Source: Alphaproteobacteria bacterium
Lineage (GTDB): Bacteria > Pseudomonadota > Alphaproteobacteria > UBA828
Length of the DNA stretch: 64,000 nt
Assembly: GCA_022826345.1 (NCBI GenBank)
Contig: JAJDVB010000128.1
Span: 62,001 to 126,000, forward strand
Direction: 5' to 3'
Every line of letters begins with the position of its first letter. The first letter of the stretch is position 1. The notes beneath the pieces are model-generated. The model did not search any database, was not told the DNA's origin, and was given only the letters and a program-made list of their open reading frames with translations. The translations under genes were made by a program, and so were the position numbers. Shown here piece by piece: positions 56,192 to 64,000 of the stretch.

Positions 56192-57433
56192 TCAGTCGAC
56201 CTCGATCCGGTACTGGGTCGCCTGATTCGGATTGGCGATCAGGTCGCAGACCGTGGCGGTATCGTCCGGCGTCCGGTTCTCGGCCACCTCGACGATGTTG
56301 AACTTGCCGCCATTCAGCTCGGCTATCGCCGCGCTCATGATGGTGTGGTGCGTCGGCGGATCCATCGTCACCGTGCCGCCCGGCCCCTCGACCGAGATCC
56401 CGGTCTCCAGCGCCTCGATCACCGCCATGCGGTCGATGGTCTCGGCCTGCTCGACCGCCTTCTTCCACATGTTGACCGAGTTGTAGGTGCAGATCGCGAG
56501 CGTGCCGATCTCCTGCGCATCCTCGCCGTAGCGGCCGCGCCACTTCTCCAGGAACGCCGCGTTGGCCGGCGAGTCGATGCTCTGGAAGTAGTGGTAGGAG
56601 CACATGATTCCCTCGGACTCCGCGGCCGAGACGAACGCGTTCTCCCAAGGCCCGAACACGGTGGACGCCACCGGGATCTTGTCCTGCATTCCCGCCGCCG
56701 GCCACTGCCGGTAGAAGCCGATGTGGTTGCCGCCCACGAGCGCCGAGACCACTAGGTCGGGATCGGCCTGCTGAATCTTGGTGATGGTGGAGGCGAAGTC
56801 GCCGACATCGAGCGGGAAGAACTCTTCCGCGATCACCTCGCCGCCAAAGTCCTTGGCGTACTTCTTGATCCAGTCGGCGGTGATCTGCCCATAGATGTAG
56901 TCGGCGGCGATGGTATAGACGGTCTTCGCGCCGAACTTGTCCATCGCGTACTTCAACAGCGGGCCGTTGATCTGCGCCGGCGTCTCGGCATTGCAGAAGA
57001 CTGTCCGGTCGCAGACGCCGCCCTCGTAGAAGGTACTGTAGAAGTAGAGCTTGCGGAAGCGGTCGAAGACCGGGCGGATCGACTCGCGCGACGCACTGGT
57101 GATACCGCCAAAGACGACGTCGACCTGGTCGCTGGTCGCCAGTCGCTGCGCATACTGCGAGTAGTTGGCCATGGTCGACTGGGCGTCGTACTCGATGAGT
57201 TCGAGCTGCTGACCCAGCACGCCGCCGCCGGCGTTGATCTCCTCCACCGCGAACACGAGCGCGTCGGCCATCTCGTTGCCGTAGATGCCGATCACGCCGG
57301 TGCGGTCGTGCAGCCCGCCGACCCTGATGGTGTCGGCGCGCGCGGGGCGCACGATGATGGTCGGTGCGGCGACAGCCGCCGCGCCGCCGATCCCGGCCGC
57401 CTTCAGGAACGTGCGACGATTCACTTTGCTCAT
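56192..57433 (-). CDS. Tat-exported ABC substrate-binding protein (urea/amide/branched-chain type)
   Basis: A 413-residue periplasmic binding protein. NRRTFLKAAG with a following hydrophobic run is a Tat signal. GGLHDRTGVIGIYGNEMAD begins the mature domain; YGQITADWIKKYAKDFGG, FFPLDVGDFASTITKIQQ and VGGNHIGFYRQWPA are of the UrtA/AmiC-like group. Urea or short amides are therefore as likely as amino acids. GAGGGAGGATAACG lies before the ATG at 57433. LivH and LivM follow after the repeat. Confidence 0.88.
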   Translation of the reverse strand: MSKVNRRTFLKAAGIGGAAAVAAPTIIVRPARADTIRVGGLHDRTGVIGIYGNEMADALVFAVEEINAGGGVLGQQLELIEYDAQSTMANYSQYAQRLATSDQVDVVFGGITSASRESIRPVFDRFRKLYFYSTFYEGGVCDRTVFCNAETPAQINGPLLKYAMDKFGAKTVYTIAADYIYGQITADWIKKYAKDFGGEVIAEEFFPLDVGDFASTITKIQQADPDLVVSALVGGNHIGFYRQWPAAGMQDKIPVASTVFGPWENAFVSAAESEGIMCSYHYFQSIDSPANAAFLEKWRGRYGEDAQEIGTLAICTYNSVNMWKKAVEQAETIDRMAVIEALETGISVEGPGGTVTMDPPTHHTIMSAAIAELNGGKFNIVEVAENRTPDDTATVCDLIANPNQATQYRIEVD

Positions 57434-57644
57434 CGTTATCCTCCCTCTGTCGATCTTTCCTGCCGTCCGTGCCGGACGCGGCGCGGCCGGGCGCAGGCTC
57501 CCTTGCCCAGCGCAACGCCGATGATGGTAGCCACCTTCAACCGTGGCGACAATCGGCAGCCGCGCAAAGGGGGCGATGCGCTCCGACCGAGCGAACCGAA
57601 CAAACGCTTGCCCAAAACGCCTGAGTCCGGAATGATCCCAGGCA

Positions 57645-58229
57645 GTGGCGGAAACCGACGGGAAGCGCAGGGACAACCGCCGGGGCCGCATTCTCGACGC
57701 GGCTGCGGTCGAGTTCGCGCGCTCCGGCTATAGCGCCACCTCGGTGCGCGACATCGCCGCCGCCGCCGGCATCCTGCCGGGCTCGATGTACTACCACTTC
57801 GCCTCCAAGGAGGACCTGCTGGCGGCGGTTCACGAGGCCGGCATTCGCCGGATCAAAGAGCGCGTGCTCGCCGCCATCGAGACCGCCGACGATCCCTGGG
57901 GCAGGCTGGAGGCCGCCTGCGCCGCCCACGTCGAGACCCTGCACCAGAGCAAGGACTACGGCTCGGTCATCGCCACGGAGTTCCCGCGCCGGCATTCGCC
58001 GAAGCTCCGCGCGCACATGATCGAGGAGCGCGACGATTACGAGAACGTCTTTCGCACGCTTATCGACGACCTGCCGCTGCCGGAGGGCACCAGCCGCAAG
58101 TATTTTCGGCTCGCGCTGATCGGCGCCATGGCCTGGTCGATCGCGTGGTACAGGCCGGGCGAGGATTCGGCGGAGGAGATCGCGCGTCAGATCGTCAACT
58201 TGTTCCGCCCAGCGAAGGAGGCGGGATGA
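57645..58229 (+). CDS. TetR family transcriptional regulator
   Basis: A 194-residue regulator. The N-terminal helix-turn-helix is seen in RILDAAAVEFARSGYSATSV and ILPGSMYYHFASKEDLL. The ligand-binding half is unremarkable. GTG start at 57645. It overlaps the SDR start by four bases (ATGA) and is divergent from the ABC binding protein gene across 211 bp, so it could control both. No operator is clear. Confidence 0.88.
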   Translation: MAETDGKRRDNRRGRILDAAAVEFARSGYSATSVRDIAAAAGILPGSMYYHFASKEDLLAAVHEAGIRRIKERVLAAIETADDPWGRLEAACAAHVETLHQSKDYGSVIATEFPRRHSPKLRAHMIEERDDYENVFRTLIDDLPLPEGTSRKYFRLALIGAMAWSIAWYRPGEDSAEEIARQIVNLFRPAKEAG

Positions 58230-59005
58230 GGCTCGAAGGCAAGGTTGCGGTGGTGACCGGGGCTGCCCGCGGCATCGGCGCCGCCTGCGCCCGGCGCTTC
58301 GCCGCCGAAGGCGCTGCGGTCGTCATCGGCGACATCCTGGAAGAGCTGGGCGAGGCCACGGCGCAGTCGATCCGCGAGGCCGGCGGTGCCGCCACCTTCG
58401 TCCGCTGCGACACCGGCGACGGCCCACAGGCCCGCGCGCTGATTGCGGAGACGGTCTCGCGCCACGGACGCATCGACGTGCTGGTGAACAACGCCGGCAT
58501 CTTCACCATCGCGGACTTCCTCGACGTGACCGAGGAAGACTTCGACCGCGTGCTCCGCGTGAATCTGAAAGGCTACTTCCTGGTGGGCCAGGCGGCGGCG
58601 CGAGCGATGGCGGAGGCAGGCTCCGGCAGCATCGTCAACATGTCCTCGGTGAATGCAGTGATGGCGATCGATTCGATCGCGGCCTATGTGGTCAGCAAGG
58701 GCGGGGTGAACCAGCTCACCTCGGTCATGGCGCTGGCGTTGGCGCCTCGCGGTGTCCGCGTGAACGCGATCGGCCCCGGCACGATCCTCACCGAGATGGC
58801 GGGAGCGATGATGACCGACGAGGTGGCGCGGCGACGAATTCTCTCCCGCACGCCGATGGGCCGCGTCGGCCAGCCGGAGGAGATCGCCGGCATTGCGGTC
58901 TTCCTCGCAAGCGACGATTCCTCTTATGTCACGGGGCAGGTAATCTACGCCGACGGCGGGCGCATGCGGCTGAACTACACCATGCCGGTGGAGGGCGACG
59001 GCTAG
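58226..59005 (+). CDS. SDR family oxidoreductase (TetR-linked)
   Basis: A 259-residue SDR. VVTGAARGIGAACARRFA, NNAGIF, Ser in NMSSVNAV and YVVSKGG are all in place (catalytic Tyr in AYVVSK). Asp after beta-2 (VIGDI) favours NAD. Start overlaps the TetR stop. Same strand as the next SDR, 11 bp later. Substrate unknown. Confidence 0.9.
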   Translation: MRLEGKVAVVTGAARGIGAACARRFAAEGAAVVIGDILEELGEATAQSIREAGGAATFVRCDTGDGPQARALIAETVSRHGRIDVLVNNAGIFTIADFLDVTEEDFDRVLRVNLKGYFLVGQAAARAMAEAGSGSIVNMSSVNAVMAIDSIAAYVVSKGGVNQLTSVMALALAPRGVRVNAIGPGTILTEMAGAMMTDEVARRRILSRTPMGRVGQPEEIAGIAVFLASDDSSYVTGQVIYADGGRMRLNYTMPVEGDG

Positions 59006-59016
59006 GGAGAGCGGCC

Positions 59017-59754
59017 ATGGCGGACGAACGGAGGACGCTGATTCTCACCGGCGCAAGCCAGGGGATCGGACACGCGACGGTCAAGCGCTTCAGCGCGGCC
59101 GGCTGGCGGGTCATCACCGCTTCGCGCCGGGCCTTCTCGGAGGATTGCCCGTGGGAGGCCGGGCCCGAAGACCATATCAGGATCGATCTGGCCGACCCGG
59201 AGGACGTGCAGCGCGGCATCGAAGAGATGCGTGCGCGCCTCAATGGCGAACCGTTGAGCGCGCTGGTCAACAACGCGGGCATCTCGCCGAAGGGTGATAA
59301 CGGCATCCGGCTCGACAGCCTGAGCACCGACCTCGACCTCTGGCGCGAGGTCTTTCAGGTCAACTTCTACGCGCCGCTGGCGCTGGCGCGGGGCCTCTTC
59401 GAGGAGCTGAAGCAGGGCCAGGGCAGCGTCGTCAACGTGACCTCGATCGCAGGCGGCCGGGTTCACCGCTTCGCCGGCAGCGCCTATTCGACCTCGAAGG
59501 CGGCGCTCGCCGCGCTAACCCGCGAGATGGCGGCAGACTTCGGCCCGCTCGGCATCCGCGTCAACGCCATCGCGCCGGGGGAGATCGACACGCCCATCCT
59601 CTCGCCGCAGGCCAACGACCTGCTTCCGGCCATACCGATGGCGCGCCTCGGCAAGCCCTCGGAGGTGGCGTCCGCGATCTACTTCCTCTGCTCGGATACC
59701 GCCGCCTACATCACCGGCGGCGAGCTGCACGTCAACGGCGGCGAGCACGTATAG
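59017..59754 (+). CDS. SDR family oxidoreductase, second of the pair
   Basis: A 245-residue SDR. ILTGASQGIGHATVKRF, NNAGISPKGD, NVTSIAGG and SAYSTSKAAL (Tyr and Lys) are intact. Arg in the place following beta-2 (TASRR) hints at NADPH use, unlike its neighbour. The two may run consecutive redox steps. A hairpin with A-run lies after the stop; its poly-T faces the convergent gene. Confidence 0.9.
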   Translation: MADERRTLILTGASQGIGHATVKRFSAAGWRVITASRRAFSEDCPWEAGPEDHIRIDLADPEDVQRGIEEMRARLNGEPLSALVNNAGISPKGDNGIRLDSLSTDLDLWREVFQVNFYAPLALARGLFEELKQGQGSVVNVTSIAGGRVHRFAGSAYSTSKAALAALTREMAADFGPLGIRVNAIAPGEIDTPILSPQANDLLPAIPMARLGKPSEVASAIYFLCSDTAAYITGGELHVNGGEHV

Positions 59755-59758
59755 CGAC

Positions 59759-59787
59759 AAAAAAAGCGGCGCCCCGAGAGGCGCCGC
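59759..59787 (-). terminator. Intrinsic terminator of the binding-protein gene
   Basis: GCGGCGCC (59766-59773) and GGCGCCGC (59780-59787) form an eight-base stem with a six-base loop. On the minus strand seven Ts follow (59765-59759). It lies 21 bp after the stop of the minus-strand binding-protein gene, showing that this gene is transcribed alone. Confidence 0.85.
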
Positions 59788-59807
59788 AGCAAACGTGACA
59801 GCGTTGT

Positions 59808-61100
59808 CTAGGCGGTCTGGAACTCGTTCCAGCGTTTCACGACGAGGATGTTCTCGTCCATGATCGAGTTCCACACAGCGACCCGGCCCATGCGGTTCGC
59901 GAACGAGCCGCCGTCGCGGACGTGGCCGGGCTGCTCCATGACGTTGCCGAAGGGATCCTTGACCTCGCCCTCCGCCGGCTTGCCCTCGTACCAGTAATCC
60001 CACTCCCAGGGCTCCATGAAGCCGCGCGAGTTCTCGGGCGTGCACATGTAGTAGCCCTGCTTGGAGAAGTAGGCGCCGGCCGGACCCGAGTGGTACCAGT
60101 TGAAGTAGTCGTAGACGGCGCCAAGCTTCTTGCCCTCAACGTGGCGCGGGATCATCGCGCCGAGTGCCCAGGCCCGGTAGCCTTCCTTGAGGTCGAGGTA
60201 GATGCAGGGCACGCCGCGTGCGCGCACCGCCGCCACCGCCGGCGACCACATGGACTGCAGCACCACCTCGCCCGACGTCATCAGGTTCACCGAATCGTTG
60301 AACGTGCTCCAAAAGGCGCGGAAGTGTCCGTCCTTCTTGAGCTGGATCAGCCGGTCGAAGGTGTAGTTGATCTCATCGACCGTCATGTTGCCCTTGTCGC
60401 CGTACTCGATCTCCCCGTTGGCCTGGAGCGCCATGGCGATGTCCATGATGCCGATGCCGGGGAAGTTCTGCAGCGCCGTCCTGCCGTTGAACTCGGGGTT
60501 GACGAACTCGGCCCAGGACTCGATCGGGCGGCCGATCTTTTCCGGCTGCGCGCCGAGGGTATCGGCGTTGAAGGTGCCGGGGACGATGGTCATCCATTGG
60601 CTGGACTCGGGCTCGACGAAGTCCCTGCCGTCAATGGCCGAGGTCCAGCAGTAGCGTGACGGGTTCATCCCGTCCCCGTACCAGGCGTCGGCATGGATCG
60701 TGCCGCTCTTCTTGTAGATCCCGAGCAGCTGGTCGAAATGCTCGAGCTTGGTGACGTCGATCGCCTGCATGTTGCCGGACGGGAAGATCTGCGGGAACTG
60801 CTCGAGATCCGGCTCGAAGAGGTCGGCCGATCTCGGCTGAGTAAGGGCGCGCTGGCCGATGGTGTTGAGGTCGACCGCCGCCATGTTGAACTGGAAGCCC
60901 AGCGCCTCTTCGGCCATCGCCTCGTAGGTGCTGGAGATCGTCACCGCCGTGCCGATCATACTGATCTCGATGTCCTTGATGTCCTGCGACCAGACGGTCG
61001 GGAAACCGCCGAGGCTCGCGCCTGCCGCAACGCCCGCGACCGCTGCCGAGCCCTTGAGCACGGACCGCCTGGAAATTCCTGTCTTCTTGAGTTCCGCCAT
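59808..61100 (-). CDS. Tat-exported extracellular solute-binding protein, family 1 / spermidine-putrescine-like
   Basis: A 430-residue periplasmic binding protein. SRRSVLKGSAAVAGVAAGAS is a Tat signal with the twin Arg. The mature protein reads as a PotD/AfuA-type solute-binder (SADLFEPDLEQFPQIFPSG, LTSGEVVLQS-like MTSGEVVLQSMWSP). Polyamines, iron or an organic substrate are options. AAGGAGGAGC precedes the ATG at 61100. No permease or ATPase is adjacent; an intrinsic terminator follows, so it is an orphan binding protein. Confidence 0.85.
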   Translation of the reverse strand: MAELKKTGISRRSVLKGSAAVAGVAAGASLGGFPTVWSQDIKDIEISMIGTAVTISSTYEAMAEEALGFQFNMAAVDLNTIGQRALTQPRSADLFEPDLEQFPQIFPSGNMQAIDVTKLEHFDQLLGIYKKSGTIHADAWYGDGMNPSRYCWTSAIDGRDFVEPESSQWMTIVPGTFNADTLGAQPEKIGRPIESWAEFVNPEFNGRTALQNFPGIGIMDIAMALQANGEIEYGDKGNMTVDEINYTFDRLIQLKKDGHFRAFWSTFNDSVNLMTSGEVVLQSMWSPAVAAVRARGVPCIYLDLKEGYRAWALGAMIPRHVEGKKLGAVYDYFNWYHSGPAGAYFSKQGYYMCTPENSRGFMEPWEWDYWYEGKPAEGEVKDPFGNVMEQPGHVRDGGSFANRMGRVAVWNSIMDENILVVKRWNEFQTA

Positions 61101-61350
61101 GAGCTTGCTCCTCCTTGTTATGACGTTCGTGCCGCACCGCTCGCGATGCGATGGGGGAGGAGCCGACGAGCAGGGCGCCCGTCGGCGCCGCCCGTCACGT
61201 CGAAGCAGCACCTCTCCACGCCTTATGGCTCACCGGGAAGTATGCGGCCCTGCGGCTCGCGGCACAAGCGCGGCACGGGGCCGCCTGGCAAGTGTCGAGC
61301 GCAGGGGCGAAGCGTCAGCCGCGCCCGATCCTCACGCAGGGATCACGTGC

Positions 61351-61656
61351 TCAACCGGCCCGCGTTTCGAGAGTCGGAATTCCTGACACGTCGACCGTGC
61401 GTTCGGCGATTGCCAGGTCGCGGGCACGTTGCAGGTTGAGCCAGAAGGCCGCCCCGTTGCCGAATAGCTTGCCGAATCGAACCGCCATCTCTGCAGTCAC
61501 CGGCTGCTTCTCGTTGAGGATATCGTAGAGCGTCTGCCGGGATATCCCGAGGGCGCCGGCAACGGCCGTCTTGGTCATGCCGAGCGCCGGCAGCACATCC
61601 TCCCGAAGGATTTCCCCCGGATGCACCGGAACCAGGGACGGATGTCTCTTGGCCAT
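61351..61656 (-). CDS. higA: HigA family antitoxin (XRE helix-turn-helix)
   Basis: A 101-residue antidote. PVHPGEILREDVLPALGMTK is the family start; VAGALGISRQTLYDILNEKQ is the DNA-binding helix-turn-helix. It neutralises HigB and represses the operon. The start overlaps the higB stop by one base (TGATG). The order toxin then antitoxin is the HigBA norm. Confidence 0.93.
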   Translation of the reverse strand: MAKRHPSLVPVHPGEILREDVLPALGMTKTAVAGALGISRQTLYDILNEKQPVTAEMAVRFGKLFGNGAAFWLNLQRARDLAIAERTVDVSGIPTLETRAG

Positions 61657-61934
61657 CAGTGATAGTCCTCGATGTCTACGTCGGCAGCGCCGTCGTCATC
61701 CCACCCGAAGGTGACGCGCACACTAGCTGTCAGGCGGACGGAATAGCGGCCGGCACGATTGCCGCTCAGCGAGTGGAAATACGATCCCGGGTAGTTCATG
61801 TCCTCGGGCCGCTCGGCCGCCTCAAGAGCCGAAAGTATCCGGTGCAGCTTCCCAACCCACTGAGCGTTCAGACCCCTCGTCTGTCCTCTGGTCCAGTACT
61901 GTCGCAGCGCTTTGTGCCGAATGCTACCGATCAC
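61656..61934 (-). CDS. higB: HigB family toxin (RelE-like mRNA interferase)
   Basis: A 92-residue killer protein if GTG at 61934 is used (MIGSIRHKALRQYW). RGLNAQWVGKLHRILSALEAAERPEDMNYP and the end DVDIEDYH (first string here shortened: LHRILSALEA, PEDMNYPG) match the HigB plasmid-maintenance family. An upstream ATG at 61973 would add 13 non-conserved residues. It cleaves mRNA at the ribosome. It lies 75 bp from a tRNA gene, a favoured site for mobile DNA. Confidence 0.88.
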   Translation of the reverse strand: MIGSIRHKALRQYWTRGQTRGLNAQWVGKLHRILSALEAAERPEDMNYPGSYFHSLSGNRAGRYSVRLTASVRVTFGWDDDGAADVDIEDYH

Positions 61935-62008
61935 CACGGCAACCTGATGAACGCCGGCAAGTTTGTCAAGCAATGCCTGACAAATGAAGCCGACCTAGAC
62001 ATACGGAA

Positions 62009-62085
62009 TGGCGCGCCCGGCAGGACTCGAACCTGCGACCCCAAGCTTAGAAGGCTCGTGCTCTATCCGGCTGAGCTACGGGCGC
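62009..62085 (-). tRNA. tRNA-Arg (TCT anticodon), CCA encoded
   Basis: A complete cloverleaf on the minus strand. Acceptor GCGCCCG pairs with CGGGCGC, D-stem GCTC/GAGC, anticodon stem CGAGC/GCTTG with loop CTTCTAA (anticodon TCT), and T-arm GCAGG TTCGAGT CCTGC. Discriminator G is followed by an encoded CCA at 62011-62009. It reads AGA codons, rare in G+C-rich genomes. Confidence 0.95.
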
Positions 62086-62089
62086 AACT

Positions 62090-62100
62090 CCTTATATATC
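62090..62100 (-). promoter_or_regulatory. Likely -10 element of the tRNA-Arg promoter
   Basis: The minus strand carries GATATATAAGG about ten bases before the tRNA 5' end, an A/T-rich stretch rare in this DNA. A TTCTTC-like -35 lies about 18 bases upstream. Confidence 0.4.
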
Positions 62101-62129
62101 AACGAGTTAGTGATTTGAAGAAATTGTCC

Positions 62130-62149
62130 TTCACAGGTGTTTCACAGGT
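62130..62149 (+). repeat. Tandem 9-bp repeat TTCACAGGT next to the tRNA
   Basis: TTCACAGGT occurs at 62130-62138 and again at 62141-62149, 11 bases (about one helical turn) apart, 45 bp upstream of the tRNA-Arg gene. It could be an integrase arm site or operator, or chance. Confidence 0.4.
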
Positions 62150-62700
62150 CTTCTCGGCGCCCACCGGGCCAGTATGCACCACGTCGCCACGATGCCTCAA
62201 CACGTCGCACAAAGCCGAGAGTGCGCCAGAGACGGACGATGGCGACGTGGCCCCTGTCTCAGGGGTGGTGGCCGTCGTGCGCGCCAGCGACGTGCTCCAT
62301 GGCGAAAGTTGAGGCCATGAGCCAAGTGACATAGAACTTGATTTTAACGGCGTTTGCACGATATGAAAATTTGTGCTTGACAAGCACCGCGGAGCCGATT
62401 CCGCGACAGCAAGGGGAGGAGCGGACCATGCAGGGTAGTCAGATCGGAGGTGTACACTCTGCCAAGACTCAACGGCCGTAACCATGTCCAAGAGCTCCCA
62501 CGGGTGAGCGGCGCCCGCCCGACGTGATCGGGCAGCCGCGACCATCACCAGGGTCTCGACTGGTGAGATCGGGAATATCAGGTTTGACCAACCAGCCAAG
62601 CACAAGGATGGCCTGGCGGGGAGTAGCCCGCGGCCTGGCAACCAGACCTAGCAAGAGTATCGACAGACTGTGCTTGGCGCACCGACAGCATGGTGAAGGA
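62150..62700. other. Non-coding stretch between tRNA-Arg and the broken peptidase gene
   Basis: No reading frame here has recognisable similarity or a good ribosome site. It includes a 15-base perfect palindrome GTGCTTGACAAGCAC (62373-62387) overlapping a TTGACA. Base composition shifts from high to moderate G+C after about 62.33 kb. Confidence 0.6.
62373..62387. promoter_or_regulatory. 15-bp perfect palindrome, possible operator
   Basis: GTGCTTG, one A, then CAAGCAC. A TTGACA hexamer (62377-62382) lies in it, so it may be a -35 box covered by a repressor site. No clear -10 is spaced correctly, and no regulated gene is recognised, hence low confidence. Confidence 0.3.
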
Positions 62701-63566
62701 ATGACAAGGAAGACTGAAAAGGACAAGGGCACCGAAGATGACGGAAGCGTCCGGCGTAAGACTTGGTTTGGGCCAATGGACCAACCAAACCTGGAATCGG
62801 ATCACGTTTATCCCGCGACAGGGCGGTTTACTGGGGTGAGGTATGAGAGAAAGATAAGGTACGAAGCCAGTTCCCCAGAAGCGGAAAACTGCCGTCACAG
62901 TCTTCTAAGTACTGGGCAAAGGAGAAGGATCGTTACCTCCGTCAGCTATTGATATCCGATATTGAGGAAGAGACCGGACGTGAGCTGGTCGTGTATTTCG
63001 CGCGCCTAGACCAGCCCATAATTGAAACCGACTCGGATGATTTGTCGGAAATATTCGAAGGAGTCGAATCTAAAGATATCGACCTTCTGATTCACACGCC
63101 TGGTGGCAGTGTTGATGCGGTAGAAAAGATTGTAACGGTTCTGCGGAATCGAACGAATGATTATCGGGCGATTGTGCCGTCATGGGCGAAGAGTGGCGGA
63201 ACTGTAATCGCACTTTCTTCTTCGAAAATTTTGCTTGGAATAAATTCGGAGCTTGGCCCAATTGACCCCCAAATGCGTATACCAGACTTGGGGCAAGTTC
63301 CTGCTGAGTTCATCGGTGAGGATGAGTCGCAGCCGGAAATCGTACGAAAGATAGCGCGAACCAGTGTGAAGCGAGCGCGAGTGCTCGCTGAAAAATATCT
63401 ACGTGATGGTATGCTGAAGAAAGAGAAAGTGGCGGATATAAAGAAAGTAGTAAAGACACAACGGCCAGCCGAGGCAATCCAGCGCCACTTGAACGTTGCT
63501 CTCGACGGCGCTTGGCGTCGTTCAACGAGCGGCCATAGGAGGCAAACAGTAGGGCGAGATGATTAG
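62701..63566 (+). pseudogene. Broken ClpP/SppA-fold peptidase gene (serine dehydrogenase proteinase-like)
   Basis: The 3' part (from a TTG at 62949) reads TGRELVVYFARLDQPIIETD, HTPGGSVDAVEKIV, then WAKSGGTVIALSS with the serine nucleophile, and INSELGPIDPQM. This is the SDH_sah/ClpP-crotonase-fold family. The conserved KYWAKEKDRYLRQLLI is upstream of that TTG in the same frame, but the frame hits TGA at 62844 and has no start. A frame beginning with ATG at 62701 is open until 62952 in a different phase, which suggests a frameshift near 62840-62860. After ADIKKVVK (~63450) the family's usual ending is absent. Low G+C indicates foreign DNA. Confidence 0.55.
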
Positions 63567-64000
63567 TTTTGTTGGATGTGTTTCGCTGTATGTATGCATT
63601 TTTTTGATTAGCGGCATGCCATATTGGCATTGATCGTGGGGTTCTCTAGTGGTTGTATGTGTCGGGTCGGTTTGGCTGCTGGCAAGGTCAGGATGTTGGC
63701 AAGAACACGACTGGCCGAGATCGGGGGGCTACATCCCCGGCGACTGGTACGAAGCGTCCGCAAGTCTCTGGCGATCCCTTTGTTGTTTACCGGAGTCCTT
63801 TGTGTGGTCGCTCCGTTTGTTTACGGCGCGGTGGACCGCACGGCGACGACCTCGACCACTGTGCCCGCGACGGTCGCGGTGCCGTTGCTCACGCAGTCGA
63901 CGGCGACGGGCTGAGCGTGGGCTTGGTAATTGATGGTGGTGTTTTCGGATTATTCGATGGTCGAGATGCGTCGCTTGTCTGATCCGGGAGAGCGTCGAGC
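63567..64000. other. Terminal stretch without a recognisable gene
   Basis: Three overlapping frames are open between 63624 and 63982 on the plus strand (96, 94 and 109 residues). Their texts share no family signature, have no clear ribosome site and cover the same bases, so at most one could be real. Nothing else is seen. The window ends before any partner can be identified. Confidence 0.5.

Noticed and set aside
61656..61973. ATG at 61973 as start of HigB
   Set aside because: The 13 extra residues do not match the family; the GTG at 61934 gives the usual 92-residue length.
62099..62641. 180-residue minus-strand frame upstream of tRNA-Arg
   Set aside because: No recognisable domain and it runs through the tRNA promoter region and repeats.
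63624..63982. Three overlapping plus-strand frames of 94-109 residues
   Set aside because: Same bases in three phases, no family text, no ribosome site; at most one could be real and none can be supported.

Overview
The window is a chromosomal stretch of a G+C-rich Gram-negative bacterium, most likely an alphaproteobacterium of Rhodospirillales-like type. The strongest sign is the compact run rpiB-glyA-nrdR-ribD-ribE-ribBA-ribH-nusB-thiL, a gene order typical of Alphaproteobacteria. clpS-clpA, gatCAB, palindromic intergenic repeats of alphaproteobacterial type, and many SDR, GMC, TauD, CoA-transferase and TRAP/Liv transport genes fit the same picture. Genus and species cannot be told from the sequence alone.

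Layout. 1-8.6 kb is an accessory catabolic region: MetE-like C-terminus, SDR, rhodanese-type sulfurtransferase, an Asp/Glu-racemase-fold protein, a TauD/TfdA dioxygenase, then on the minus strand a GMC oxidoreductase, a dimethylglycine/sarcosine dehydrogenase-like enzyme and an isochorismatase-type hydrolase coupled to it. 8.7-17.2 kb holds a chromate transporter and MFS pair, an M14 carboxypeptidase with a PLP decarboxylase, a haem c protein, a PaiB-like protein, a YbaK protein and two GSTs. 17.3-24.4 kb is the riboflavin/one-carbon housekeeping operon. 24.5-30.2 kb has an abnormal CysN-CysC fusion, PhyH, an orphan hydantoinase B subunit and a rhomboid protease. 30.3-38.6 kb is housekeeping (gatCAB, clpAS, ndk, tadA) with a CoA-transferase inserted between clpA and gatC.

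38.5-49.4 kb is accessory: a PIN-toxin module with an unusually large partner, a GATase, two tandem OsmC genes, a TRAP transporter of lower G+C, VOC and RraA proteins, a quinone oxidoreductase, a second GMC enzyme and a DUF1326 protein. 49.5-52.4 kb is part of leucine catabolism (DUF1489, methylglutaconyl-CoA hydratase, methylcrotonyl-CoA carboxylase beta). 52.5-61.1 kb carries a STAS protein, a Thr/Ser dehydratase, Liv-type ABC permeases and binding protein without ATPases, a TetR-SDR-SDR operon and an orphan Tat-exported binding protein. 61.3-64 kb is a mobile-looking end: HigBA, tRNA-Arg(TCT) with encoded CCA, then A+T-richer DNA with a broken ClpP-fold peptidase gene and no other recognisable gene.

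The features most worth attention are a family of stop-codon-proximal hairpin elements (four copies, two of them extended to about 110 bp), a CysN-CysC fusion that has lost the GTPase beta-barrel domain but keeps an intact APS kinase, a racemase-fold protein without either catalytic cysteine, an intrinsic terminator between dctP and dctQ, a pair of OsmC genes that look gene-converted, and the PIN/161-aa module. I found no CRISPR array, no rRNA and no intact integrase.
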